A stretch of 64,000 nucleotides of DNA from Algoriphagus algorifonticola (lineage in GTDB: Bacteria > Bacteroidota > Bacteroidia > Cytophagales > Cyclobacteriaceae). Under the pieces are notes generated by a model. The model saw only the letters and a program-made list of their open reading frames with translations, made no database searches and had not been told where the DNA came from. Positions within the stretch are counted from its first letter, which is position 1. Every line of letters begins with the position of its first letter. Positions 52,003 through 61,504 of the stretch are shown piece after piece. The stretch lies in NCBI RefSeq assembly GCF_007655305.1, contig NZ_VLOG01000017.1:43005-107004 (forward strand), read 5' to 3'. The translations under genes and the position numbers were made by a program.

Positions 52003-54264
52003 TTACATCTTCAAATTTTGCATTTCGAGCTGTGGTGCAAATGGTTGTTCGTAATAACGTTTTCCAGTTGCTTTATATAAGGAATTGGCCAAAGCTGCAA
52101 AGACAGGTGGGAAGAGTGGTTCTCCCAAGCCTGTTGGGTCTTCGTTATTCTGAACAAAATGAACCTCGATTTTTTTAGGAGACTCTTTTTGCCTGATCAT
52201 TCTGTACTTATCAAAATTGCTTTTGGTGGGAACCCCATTTTCAAAGGCTAATTCTCCAAAGAAGGCATTTCCAATACCATCTACAATTGCCCCTTCTCCC
52301 ATATTGGCTGCGGCATCAGGATTGACGACTACTCCGCAGTCAACGGCTGCATAGACATTCTCTACTACCGGTTTGTTGTCTTTGATGACGGTATCCACTA
52401 CTTCTGCAACATAAGAGTTATGACAGAAATAAGCAGATACGCCACGATGCACATTGTCTTTAGGGCTGTTCCAATTTGACTTTTCTTTGACCAGTTCCAA
52501 AACACCTGCATAGCGCTTAGGGTCGTAGTCGTTGTTGCTTCCTACAGGGTTGGTTTCCGCTCTTTTTAATAATTCCAAACGGAAATCAATTGGGTCTTTA
52601 CCCATCTCTTCGGCTAATTCATCTAGGAAGCTTTGTTCTGCTCCGGCGATAAAGTTGGATCTCGGTGCACGAAATGCGCCAATAGTAATGTTGGAAGGAA
52701 TGTCCCATCCTTCTGCCAGATAATTGTCCAGGGCTCCAGCCGGGAATCTATTGGGATGAATAGGGGTCTCCGGGATTCCTCCTGCTTTGACATGTAAGGC
52801 TGTCAAATTGTTGTTTTCATCCAGCGCAGCTCTATAGGTTGCTGTATAAGTGGGTCTATACACACCTGCAGTCATATCATCTTCCCTGGTATAGACCATC
52901 TTTACAGGGGCTTGAACTTTCTGGGAAATGAGAGCAGCTTCTACCATATGGTGACTATAAGCCCGCCTGCCAAATCCTCCACCCATTCTTGAAAGATTGA
53001 TTTGGATATTTTCTCTAGGTATTTCTAAGGCTTGAGCCAAAGTTCCCATGATAAATTCAGGAGCCTGAGTGGGGCCATAGATTACAGCCTTATCCCCTTT
53101 CACATCTGCAAAACAATTCATCGGCTCCATGGTATTATGAGCCAAAAAAGGAGCGGTGTAGGTTCTTTCAATAATTTTAGCAGCTTTATTAAACTCACCT
53201 TCGGGATCCCCGTCTTTTCTCAGGATGTTTCCTTGTTTTGCCGTGAATTCAGCCATTCTTTCTTTATGACTGCTGGTATTCTCCAATCCTGCCGGAACTG
53301 TGGCAGTCACAGTAACACCACCTCTTCCGGCCATTGGGAAAGTGGATTCAGGGGCTTTTTCCCATTCCACCTTCAAAGTCTTTTTCGCCTGCATGACTTC
53401 CCAAGTGGAATTACCCACAATTGCAATGATCTCAGGGAAAGTCGTGGTATCAAAGAAATTTCTCTGGTAGTCATCTTTGAATAAAGAAATAGAAAAGACG
53501 TCCAGAATGCCCGGCATATCAGAAACTGAATTTTTATCAAATGATTTCAATTTCATTCCAAAGGCAGGAGGGTGGACAATTGCCGCATACTTCATCCCCT
53601 CCACTTTATGATCTAAGGAAAAAAGTGGTTTACCGGTTAGGATTTTGACCCCGTCTACGTTCTTTTTCGAGTTTCCTATGATCTTAAAATCCTTTATTTC
53701 TTTTAACTGAACTTCTTCCGGCACTTCCATTGTAGCGGCCAAGGAAGCCATTTCTCCATAATGTGCTTTTTTTCCACTGGATTTGTGTTCTATTTGACCT
53801 GCAGCTGTAGTGATTTCGGAAGCAGGTACATTCCAGCCTTGAGCTGCTGCTGCCACAAGCATGGCTCTAGCTGTGGCACCGGCAGTTCTTAAAGGAGTCC
53901 AACCCTGTCTAATTCCCTGGCTTCCTCCTGTGAATTGTCGGTCAAATCTCTCTGGATAAAAATCAGCCTGCTCTACAAAAACATTTTTCCAGTCTGTGTC
54001 CAATTCCTCTGCCAAGATCATCGGCATGGATGTTTTTACATTTGAACCGAATTCTGGGTTTGGAGAATAAAGAGTGACTGCTCCATTTTCACCAATTTTG
54101 ATGAAGTTATTGAGTTCAAACCACTCTTTGGGCATCTCCAGCATTTCTTTGGATGTAGGCTTACAGCCTGCTAGCCAACTGAAACTTAATACCATGCCGC
54201 CTCCCGCAAGGGCGGATACTTTCAAAAATGATCTTCTGTTCAATTTTGTATTTACAATGGTCAT
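52003..54264 (-). CDS. Exported molybdopterin-binding hydroxylase large subunit (xanthine dehydrogenase family)
   Basis: A 753-residue molybdenum hydroxylase of the isoquinoline 1-oxidoreductase beta-subunit type. The N-terminus NRRSFLKVSALAGGG is a twin-arginine signal, ending in a lipobox-like WLAGC, so the protein is folded in the cytoplasm and exported, probably lipid-anchored. Cofactor-binding stretches are GGGFGRRAYSHHMVEAALIS, GAFRAPRSNFIAGAEQSFLDE (with catalytic-site neighbours) and AAVDCGVVVNPDAAANMGEG. It would transfer electrons to the 2Fe-2S subunit at 54277..54735, just upstream. The substrate is unknown, probably an aldehyde or N-heterocycle. Confidence 0.92.
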   Translation of the reverse strand: MTIVNTKLNRRSFLKVSALAGGGMVLSFSWLAGCKPTSKEMLEMPKEWFELNNFIKIGENGAVTLYSPNPEFGSNVKTSMPMILAEELDTDWKNVFVEQADFYPERFDRQFTGGSQGIRQGWTPLRTAGATARAMLVAAAAQGWNVPASEITTAAGQIEHKSSGKKAHYGEMASLAATMEVPEEVQLKEIKDFKIIGNSKKNVDGVKILTGKPLFSLDHKVEGMKYAAIVHPPAFGMKLKSFDKNSVSDMPGILDVFSISLFKDDYQRNFFDTTTFPEIIAIVGNSTWEVMQAKKTLKVEWEKAPESTFPMAGRGGVTVTATVPAGLENTSSHKERMAEFTAKQGNILRKDGDPEGEFNKAAKIIERTYTAPFLAHNTMEPMNCFADVKGDKAVIYGPTQAPEFIMGTLAQALEIPRENIQINLSRMGGGFGRRAYSHHMVEAALISQKVQAPVKMVYTREDDMTAGVYRPTYTATYRAALDENNNLTALHVKAGGIPETPIHPNRFPAGALDNYLAEGWDIPSNITIGAFRAPRSNFIAGAEQSFLDELAEEMGKDPIDFRLELLKRAETNPVGSNNDYDPKRYAGVLELVKEKSNWNSPKDNVHRGVSAYFCHNSYVAEVVDTVIKDNKPVVENVYAAVDCGVVVNPDAAANMGEGAIVDGIGNAFFGELAFENGVPTKSNFDKYRMIRQKESPKKIEVHFVQNNEDPTGLGEPLFPPVFAALANSLYKATGKRYYEQPFAPQLEMQNLKM

Positions 54265-54276
54265 AATTTCAGGATT

Positions 54277-54735
54277 TTAAAGTTTTTGAGATGCTGTTTT
54301 GACTGCAGCCTTTATTCGCAGGTAAGTTCCACAACGGCAAATATTCCCATTCATGGCATTTTCAATTTCCTCATCACTCGGACTAGGGTTTTGCTGTAAG
54401 AGAGCTGCAGCAGTCATTATTTGACCTGCTTGGCAATAGCCGCATTGAGGTACGTCATGTTCCATCCAAGCCTGCTGAACAGGATGGTCTCCTTTTTCGG
54501 AAAGCCCTTCAATGGTTGTGATTTTTGAATCTTCTACTGCCGATATAGGAAGTTGACAAGATCTCACTGCATTTCCGTCTAAATGAATAGTGCAGGCTCC
54601 ACATTGAGCGATACCACACCCGAACTTGGTGCCCACCATATCCAGATGATCTCTTAAAACCCAAAGCATAGGGGTATTAGCGTCTACATCGACTTGAAGG
54701 TTCTTTCCGTTAATATTGAGATTATATTGAGCCAT
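54277..54735 (-). CDS. 2Fe-2S subunit of the molybdenum hydroxylase
   Basis: A 152-residue small subunit with two 2Fe-2S clusters. The plant-ferredoxin type cluster is bound by [18 protein letters not shown] and the later AVRSCQLP; the second by [17 protein letters not shown] and [11 protein letters not shown]. It has no signal peptide and would be exported as a passenger of the twin-arginine large subunit encoded 12 bp downstream. No cytochrome c subunit is present. It may also serve the second paralog at 58300..60540, which has no small subunit of its own. Confidence 0.95.
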   Translation of the reverse strand: MAQYNLNINGKNLQVDVDANTPMLWVLRDHLDMVGTKFGCGIAQCGACTIHLDGNAVRSCQLPISAVEDSKITTIEGLSEKGDHPVQQAWMEHDVPQCGYCQAGQIMTAAALLQQNPSPSDEEIENAMNGNICRCGTYLRIKAAVKTASQKL

Positions 54736-54947
54736 AACTGTTAATTTTAAAGTTCAATTTAGCTATTTTCTGACCAAGTATCCTTATAAAAATCAAATAG
54801 AAGTTTATGGTAATCAAGTGATTGTTTGGAAAGAGGCTGTCTATTCCTTGAAAAAAAGTGTGTATTCCTGAAAAATAATTAATTAAAAGATTGAAAGTCT
54901 TTGATTCAATTTAGGATGCAAGAAAGGCATTGTAAGATTAAAGTATT

Positions 54948-55355
54948 TTACAATTCAAACCAGATAGGGATTTGTTTGGCAACAAAAGCAATTTGATTTT
55001 CATTGAGTGGTTTTTCCCAAAAATCCATAACAAAAGGACTTTTTTGGGCTTTTTCTTTATCGGATCGATCTAAAGAGGAGGTGACCATCACCACTTTGAC
55101 TTTCACATGGCGAAGTTTCTTTTCTAAATGATTGAGTAATTCCCATCCGCTCATTCTAGGCATATTTATATCCAAAAAGATTAAAATGCCTTTATCAGGT
55201 ATGTCATTTTCCAGAATGTGATTTAATGCTTCTTCAGGATCAAAAAAAGTAATTGGGTTTGGATGTAATCCCTCTCCCTTTATGATAATTTTATGTAAGA
55301 AAAGTATTCCCGGATCATCATCTATTACCAACACATTTGGAAGAAAGGTATTCAT
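54948..55355 (-). CDS. Single-domain response regulator
   Basis: A 135-residue receiver domain without an output domain. The acid pocket is VLVIDDDPG, the phosphorylation site IFLDINMPRMSGWEL (Asp), then VMVTSS (Thr/Ser) and WEKPL (Lys). Its ATG overlaps the stop of the sensor gene by one base (TAATG), so the pair is coupled. A single receiver must signal by protein contact or pass phosphate on. It lies between the sensor and the first molybdenum hydroxylase operon, 212 bp from the latter. Confidence 0.93.
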   Translation of the reverse strand: MNTFLPNVLVIDDDPGILFLHKIIIKGEGLHPNPITFFDPEEALNHILENDIPDKGILIFLDINMPRMSGWELLNHLEKKLRHVKVKVVMVTSSLDRSDKEKAQKSPFVMDFWEKPLNENQIAFVAKQIPIWFEL

Positions 55356-58018
55356 TACTTTGTGAGATTTTCAGATTTTGTATGAGTGTCCTTAATAATC
55401 TCATCTACTTGTTTCAATGATTCCAGAAGTTCTTTTTCTAATTCTTCTTTGCTTTTTTCTATCCCCTCATACTTGGAATAATTGATCAATAGGTGATTGA
55501 TCCCCATCGCCCTAGTCAGCGGAGCCCTTAGCAGATGTGAATGATTCCAAGTAAGCTGTTTCATGATTATATTTTGGTTTTCTATTTCTTCTAGGGCCTC
55601 CGTTAATTTTTCATTTGCTTGGCTAAGATCAGAAGTTCTCTGAATGACTTTCTCTTCCAAATCTTTCTTTAATTTCTTATTGAAATAAGATTGTAGAATG
55701 AAATAAAGAAGAAGAATTGCGACAATTCCAATTATTATTTTAAAGGTTAAAGTTTCGAAAAACAAAGCCGAAACCTTAATGGGAAGAGAATAAACTTGAT
55801 CTTCTTCACCGTATCTGAGGACTTTAATTTCTAAAGTATAGTCCCCTGGTTTTAGTCCATTAAAATATAACTGCCTATGATCCTTAATAGGTAGCCAATT
55901 GTCATTTTCATCGTCTATTCTATAAAATAAGGAATATTGGGCAGGATTCTCAAAATCAATGAGATTAAAAGAAACCTGAAACATCCTAACTCCTTCAGGA
56001 ATTAGGATTTGGCTATGAATGTCAGATTTTTGCTCTCCTATTCTGAGTTCATCCCAAAAAAAACTAATTGAATCATTAGGACTGTTTGAAATGGTATTTG
56101 GGTTGATTATCCCAACTCCCTCAACTGTTGGGATCCAGATTTTTCCTTTAAAATCTTGTATGGCAGCAGGAAAAATCAAACCATTAGTTTCAGAGTTAGG
56201 CAAGCCCAATCTTTTATCGTATAAAGTTGAACTTATCAATACATTTTCATTCTCACTTTCTTTGAACTTTTTTATTTCAGAGTAAGAAAAATATTGAACC
56301 CCAAAATTATTACTGATCCAAATTCCACGCTGTCCATCGTCCGTAATGCTGTATACAGTTTTAGACTTCAAACCATTGATCTTTCCTAAAATTTTGATTT
56401 GATCTTCTTTCAGTAATACAAGCCCTCCGTGTGTACCGAACCAAAGGTCATTTTCAGCATCCTCATACATGCTGTATATCACATCTTCACCAGGAGCCAA
56501 AGGAAGTCTTTTATTTTCAACGAAGACGGTATCTTCTAATCGAAGAATACCTTCATTCATAGAACCAATTAATAATTGACCATTTTTGAGTTCTAAAGCA
56601 CTTACAAATCTAGTTGCATCAAATTTCTCCGGTAATAGTACCTTTTGAAGCTTACCATTTTCTTCCAAGTAATGAATACCTCCTTTTCTTGTCAGGATCC
56701 ATAAACGATTTTGGGAATCTCTAAATAGCGCGTGGACGTAATTGCTGCTAAGCCCATCCTCCTCGGTTATTTGACCTATGATTTCTCCTCTCTTCAGGTC
56801 CAACAGAGAGATTCCAGAAGAAGAACCATAGTAAAGGATACCATTTCTGGATGCAAGGCTGGTATTATTGTCTTGAATCAAGCCGTCTTTTTGACTCCAG
56901 ATTTTAACTTTATTTCTATCAATTTGATGGAGTCCATTTGCCTTTGTTCCAATCCAAACACTACTGTCCTCACTTTGATAGATGGCCTTGATATTTTTGT
57001 TTTTTAATTCATTATAGTCTGGCTGGTTTACCTTTGCCGGTTTAATCAATAGCAGTCCTTTGCCCAAAGTGCCTAGAAAAAGCTTGTTTTCTTCCTTAAT
57101 AATTTTTCTAACTGTGTAGTTTCTAAGCTCTGGATACGTGAATCTGCTTACTTGCCCCTGTTCGATAACCAGTAATCCCTGCTCTAAAGATCCTGCCCAA
57201 ATTCTATTATCTGAGTCAACTATCAGGCTGCTAAGGTTTATGTCTTTAATTTGGCTAATTGGAATTATGTTTTCCATTTCATAGCCTTTGTTCATTCGAA
57301 AAATACCTTGGTCAGGCGAAAAGATGTAGATTTCTTTGGGAGTACCAAAAATTTTAAAGGCTTCAAAGCTGTCTGCTGAAATCAATTTTTTTGTATTAGA
57401 TTTCATGTTTAGCTCGTATAGCCCCCTAGTAGTTCCGACAAGGAGTTTGTATGAATCAATTTGGAAAAAACTATATATTTCTAATGGAAATTCAGATTTC
57501 CAAATTTCAAGTTCAGTGAAAGATCCGTTTTCCCATTGGTGAATTTCTCCAGCATCCGTACCGATTAATAATTTTCCATTCTCAATTTCTGTGACAGCTC
57601 TTATCCAAGTATCATTGGTAATGCTTGAACAGTCAATAATCTTTCTAATGTTTTTTTCAAGCAAGGCTATGCTTCTATCAGCAGTTGCCCAAATTCCAGC
57701 CTTAGATTTATAAAAAGTATAATAGGTTTGTTCCTGCATTTGGGGATAGTTTGCTTGGTCAAAAACCTTTGCAGAATATCCATCAAGTCTGGTAAGTCCT
57801 TCTTCTGTTGCCACCCAAAAATAGCCATGGTTATCTCTTTCCATGGCAAAGACTGCGTTTTGAGGAAGGCCATTGGAGTTATCCCAGCTTTCTATCATGT
57901 AATTGGAGTTTCTGGGGAAAATTGGAGCTTGTGCAAAAAGCCCCTGAGCTCCTGTCAGGAAACACCCAAGGTAAATAATTACAAATATTGATGATCTGGA
58001 CAACAAAGGATTTATCAA
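55355..58018 (-). CDS. Propeller/Y_Y_Y sensor protein with a DHp-like tail and no ATPase domain
   Basis: An 887-residue membrane protein. A signal peptide (to about residue 30, GLFAQ) is followed by a periplasmic two-component-type beta-propeller (about 32-670, with repeated GLTRLDG, IWIGTKANGLHQI, LWFGTHGGLVLL blocks). The Y_Y_Y domain is at about 675-748, one membrane helix at about 757-779, a coiled coil and a dimerisation box NHSHLLRAPLTRAMGINHLL (His828). It ends at ENLTK with no N, G1 or G2 boxes, so it has no catalytic domain. The start is TTG at 58018, which gives an intact signal peptide. Confidence 0.88.
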   Translation of the reverse strand: MINPLLSRSSIFVIIYLGCFLTGAQGLFAQAPIFPRNSNYMIESWDNSNGLPQNAVFAMERDNHGYFWVATEEGLTRLDGYSAKVFDQANYPQMQEQTYYTFYKSKAGIWATADRSIALLEKNIRKIIDCSSITNDTWIRAVTEIENGKLLIGTDAGEIHQWENGSFTELEIWKSEFPLEIYSFFQIDSYKLLVGTTRGLYELNMKSNTKKLISADSFEAFKIFGTPKEIYIFSPDQGIFRMNKGYEMENIIPISQIKDINLSSLIVDSDNRIWAGSLEQGLLVIEQGQVSRFTYPELRNYTVRKIIKEENKLFLGTLGKGLLLIKPAKVNQPDYNELKNKNIKAIYQSEDSSVWIGTKANGLHQIDRNKVKIWSQKDGLIQDNNTSLASRNGILYYGSSSGISLLDLKRGEIIGQITEEDGLSSNYVHALFRDSQNRLWILTRKGGIHYLEENGKLQKVLLPEKFDATRFVSALELKNGQLLIGSMNEGILRLEDTVFVENKRLPLAPGEDVIYSMYEDAENDLWFGTHGGLVLLKEDQIKILGKINGLKSKTVYSITDDGQRGIWISNNFGVQYFSYSEIKKFKESENENVLISSTLYDKRLGLPNSETNGLIFPAAIQDFKGKIWIPTVEGVGIINPNTISNSPNDSISFFWDELRIGEQKSDIHSQILIPEGVRMFQVSFNLIDFENPAQYSLFYRIDDENDNWLPIKDHRQLYFNGLKPGDYTLEIKVLRYGEEDQVYSLPIKVSALFFETLTFKIIIGIVAILLLYFILQSYFNKKLKKDLEEKVIQRTSDLSQANEKLTEALEEIENQNIIMKQLTWNHSHLLRAPLTRAMGINHLLINYSKYEGIEKSKEELEKELLESLKQVDEIIKDTHTKSENLTK

Positions 58019-58299
58019 TTAAGTGGCTGGTTTACTTGGATAGGCTTAATAAATACCTTTAAAGTATTTCGTAATAAGTGGACAATAACTTATATCAATT
58101 GGAAAAATAAAGGTTTTTAAGATAAAATGGGGGTAAATCAATACTTTTTTAGTAGAAAAAAATATAGAGCTTCAAAATTGGAATTGAAGTTTTATGGGAC
58201 TTAAACCAATTAACTCCTAATTGTCTGTTGTTTCTGGATTTCATTCATTATTAGATTCTCTTGAGAAAAATTCAAAATCAAGTTGTAAGATTTTGAATT

Positions 58300-60540
58300 T
58301 CAGATTTCAAGCTGTTTGAAAAATGGTTGTTCGTAGAATCTTTGTCCAGTACCTTGGTAAAGAGAGTTTGCTAAGGCTGCAAATACAGGAGGATATGCAG
58401 GTTCTCCTAAGCCTGTTGGATCGATTTGGTTATCCACAAAATAGGTTTCAATAATTTTAGGAGCTTCTTTCATTCGGATCATTCTATATTGATCAAAATT
58501 ACTTTTGCTCGGTTTGCCCTCTTCAAAGGTCAACTCACCAAAAAGCGCAGTACCTATTCCATCCACCACAGCACCTTCGCAGAGATTTTTGGCAGCGTCC
58601 GGATTGACCACGATTCCGCAGTCCACTGCTGAGACTACCTTTTCTATAAGAGGCTGACCATTTTCCATTTTTAATTCCAATACTTGTGCAGCATAAGAAT
58701 TATGGCAGAAATAAGCTGAAAAACCTTTAGCTATTCCTTCTTTATTCGTTGCCCAGTCTGATTTCTCCCTTGCCAGTTTGATGACTTCTGCATATCGTGC
58801 AGGATCATAATCATTGTTTTTTCCCACTGGATTTTTTTTAGCCTTTTCTAGCAGCTCTAATCTAAACTCAATAGGATCTTTGCCCGCTACTTCTGCTACT
58901 TCATCCAAAAAGGATTGTTCTGCGGCTGCCATGAAATTTGATCTCGGTGCACGGAAAGATCCCGTGGTGATATTGGAAGGGACTTCCCAACCCTCTGCAA
59001 GATAATTTTCGACCGCACCAGCAGGAAATCTATCTGGGTAAATGGGATTTTCGGGTAATCCTCCTGCATTGATATGAATGCCTATCAACTGATTGTTTTC
59101 GTCCAAGGCAGCCCGATAAGTTGCCTGGTATCGGGACCTATATATTCCCGAAGTCATATCATCCTCTCTCGTATAAATCAATTTGATAGGAGCATTGAGT
59201 TTTTGAGAAATAACAGCTGCTTCAATCAACCAATGAGCATAGGACCTCCTTCCATATCCTCCTCCCAACCTGGTCATTTCTATATGGATGTTTTCAACAG
59301 GGATGCCTAATCTTACCGAAAGAGCCTGTTCTGTTAACTCAGGTTTTTGGAGAGGACCTGCACATTCTACTTTATCTCCTTGTACATGAGCAAAAAAGTT
59401 CATTGGTTCCATACAATTATGGGCCAGAAAAGGTCCAGTGTAGGTTTTCTCGATGACTTTAGAGGCTTTTTTGAAAGCCTCTTCAGGGTTTCCATCTCTT
59501 CTTAATTCTTGTGGTTTGAGTGAAGCAACTCGCATTTTTTCTGCCTGAGATTCAGTATTCTCCTGACCAGCCGGAACTATCCTGCTTTCTTCGGAACCAA
59601 ATCGATCTCTTTTTTCAACATAAGCGGAGATAGGTTCATACTCAGCCTGGATGGCTTTTTTTGCATTTAAGACCTCCCAAGTGCTAGTTCCCACAACTGC
59701 AATTAAATCAGTGAAGGTAACTGTGTCGAAGAATGTTCTAACATAGTCATCTCTCAAGGATTTGATTTCGAAAACGCCTCTGATACCGGGCATTTTGCTT
59801 GCTTCTGAAGCATCAAATGATTTTAGCTTCATTCCAAATGAAGGTGGATGAATAATCATCGCTATTAAAGTGCCTTCCTTCTTATAATCAATCCCAAAAA
59901 GTGGTTTCCCAGTAATGATTTTTTGGATATCTACATTTTTTTGAGATGTGCCAATAATTTTGAACTGATCTACTTTTTTCAATTCTACATTTCCCGGAAT
60001 CGGAAGAGTAGCTGCTAATGAAGCCATCTCTCCAAAGTGAGCTCGTTTTCCGGATTGAATATGAATCAGAAATCCTGAGTCAGTGCTGATTTCCGAAGCA
60101 GGAACCTTCCATTGATCGGCTGCTGCATTGATTAAAAGTTGTCTGGCTGTCGCGCCTGCTGTTCTTAAGGCATTCCAGCCAATTCTGATCGCCTGACTTC
60201 CTCCAATAAATTGCCGGGTGAAATTCTCAGTGTCCAGGGGCGCTTGCTCTACTCTTACATTTTTCCAGACTGCGTCCAATTCCTCAGCAACTATCATGGG
60301 CATGGAAGTTTTTACATTCTGACCACCTTCTGGATTGGGTGACATGATGGTGATCAGCCCATTTTCACCGATTTTGATATAGCCGTTAAGCCTGAACCAT
60401 TCTTTAGGCATATCCAAAATTTCGGAAGAATTAGGTTTGCAGCCTGCCAGCCAATTAAAGCTAAGAATCATACCTCCTCCAGCAAGGGCGGAAACTTTCA
60501 GAAATGATCTTCTATTCAATTTATTGTCTGGATAATTCAT
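58300..60540 (-). CDS. Second exported molybdenum hydroxylase large subunit
   Basis: A paralog of the gene at 52003, readable throughout as the same protein. The ATG at 60540 (MNYPDNKLNRRSFLKV) is preferred because the twin-arginine motif NRRSFLKVSALAGGG is then 8 residues from the start; an upstream ATG at 60579 would add 13 residues before it. The lipobox-like NWLAGC, GGGYGRRSYAHWLIEAAVIS, GSFRAPRSNFMAAAEQSFLD and SAVDCGIVVNPDAAKNLCEG match the first copy. No 2Fe-2S subunit is adjacent. The substrate may differ, since the middle part (about 330-400) is less alike. Confidence 0.92.
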   Translation of the reverse strand: MNYPDNKLNRRSFLKVSALAGGGMILSFNWLAGCKPNSSEILDMPKEWFRLNGYIKIGENGLITIMSPNPEGGQNVKTSMPMIVAEELDAVWKNVRVEQAPLDTENFTRQFIGGSQAIRIGWNALRTAGATARQLLINAAADQWKVPASEISTDSGFLIHIQSGKRAHFGEMASLAATLPIPGNVELKKVDQFKIIGTSQKNVDIQKIITGKPLFGIDYKKEGTLIAMIIHPPSFGMKLKSFDASEASKMPGIRGVFEIKSLRDDYVRTFFDTVTFTDLIAVVGTSTWEVLNAKKAIQAEYEPISAYVEKRDRFGSEESRIVPAGQENTESQAEKMRVASLKPQELRRDGNPEEAFKKASKVIEKTYTGPFLAHNCMEPMNFFAHVQGDKVECAGPLQKPELTEQALSVRLGIPVENIHIEMTRLGGGYGRRSYAHWLIEAAVISQKLNAPIKLIYTREDDMTSGIYRSRYQATYRAALDENNQLIGIHINAGGLPENPIYPDRFPAGAVENYLAEGWEVPSNITTGSFRAPRSNFMAAAEQSFLDEVAEVAGKDPIEFRLELLEKAKKNPVGKNNDYDPARYAEVIKLAREKSDWATNKEGIAKGFSAYFCHNSYAAQVLELKMENGQPLIEKVVSAVDCGIVVNPDAAKNLCEGAVVDGIGTALFGELTFEEGKPSKSNFDQYRMIRMKEAPKIIETYFVDNQIDPTGLGEPAYPPVFAALANSLYQGTGQRFYEQPFFKQLEI

Positions 60541-60748
60541 TGGAAATTTTGGGCTAAAGAAAGTGAAACCGCAAATCAAAGTTTTACCATTTCTAGTGCA
60601 TACTCAAAGGATTGGATTTGCAGCTAATAAGCTAGAAGTTAATGTTTTCCCGATTTTGAAGGAATCATATTTACGTCAATGTGAAAATAAAACACTTGGC
60701 TGGAAAATACTTACGCAATTCAAACAGGATTATTAAAAATAGAAAACA

Positions 60749-60780
60749 AAAAAAAGGCTAGCTCCACGAGAACTAGCCTT
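60749..60780 (-). terminator. Rho-independent terminator of the fasciclin gene
   Basis: AAGGCTAG/CTAGCCTT stem with a loop of about eleven bases; on the minus strand it is followed by a run of T. It lies 20 bases after the stop codon at 60801. Confidence 0.88.
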
Positions 60781-60800
60781 AAGTTTAATAACCATCAACC

Positions 60801-61343
60801 TTATTTCGGTAATAATACTTTATCAATTACATGGACTACGCCGTTTGTTCCGGCTAAATCAGCAGCAACTACAGTTGCATCGCCAATTATAACTTTTCCA
60901 TCCTTGATAGATACAGTTGCAGTTTGACCATTCAAAGTCGTAACAACTTGTCCATCACTTAAATCACCTGACATAACGTTTCCAGATACTACGTGGAATG
61001 TTAGAATGCCAGCAAGCTTTTCTTTATTTTCAGGCTTCAATAAGTCTTCAACTGTTCCTGCAGGAAGTGCTTCAAAAGCCGCATTAGTAGGGGCAAAAAC
61101 AGTAAATGGTCCATCTCCACTAAGTGTTTCTACCAAGCCTGCAGCTTGAACTGCAGCTACTAGGGTAGTGTGGTCAGGAGAACCGATAGCTATATCAACT
61201 ACCGTATTGGATTCCTCTACCGGAGCCTCTTCGACTACTTCCATTGTTTCTTCTGTAGACTCTTCCTTTGGTGCACTGCAAGCAGTCCATAAGCCCATTG
61301 CTAGAAAACTTCCTGCTAGAGCTAAAATTTTTGTGGTTTTCAT
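60801..61343 (-). CDS. Fasciclin (FAS1) domain lipoprotein
   Basis: A 180-residue lipoprotein with lipobox LWTAC (Cys about residue 22), an acidic linker rich in Glu and Val, and one FAS1 domain from about residue 50. The diagnostic blocks are DGPFTVFAPTNAAFEALPAG and NGVVHVIDKVLLPK, with LTFHVVSGNVMSGDL between them. FAS1 proteins mediate adhesion or bind other envelope parts. Single-gene unit with a strong terminator. Confidence 0.95.
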   Translation of the reverse strand: MKTTKILALAGSFLAMGLWTACSAPKEESTEETMEVVEEAPVEESNTVVDIAIGSPDHTTLVAAVQAAGLVETLSGDGPFTVFAPTNAAFEALPAGTVEDLLKPENKEKLAGILTFHVVSGNVMSGDLSDGQVVTTLNGQTATVSIKDGKVIIGDATVVAADLAGTNGVVHVIDKVLLPK

Positions 61344-61504
61344 TTTTGAGTGGTTTTTTGATTTAATATCTACAGAACTACTGTCAGGCTGTAAGGTTTA
61401 AAAATAATTTATGAGCAAAACAGATTGATTGATTTCAAATGTTTATCTAAGGAAAAAACCTTCGTTCTGAGAGGGATAAACATTTTTTACTCAAGAGATC
61501 AGAT

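Noticed and set aside
53032-53484. 150-codon frame antisense to the molybdenum hydroxylase
   Set aside because: Shadow of a real gene; no start context or domain.
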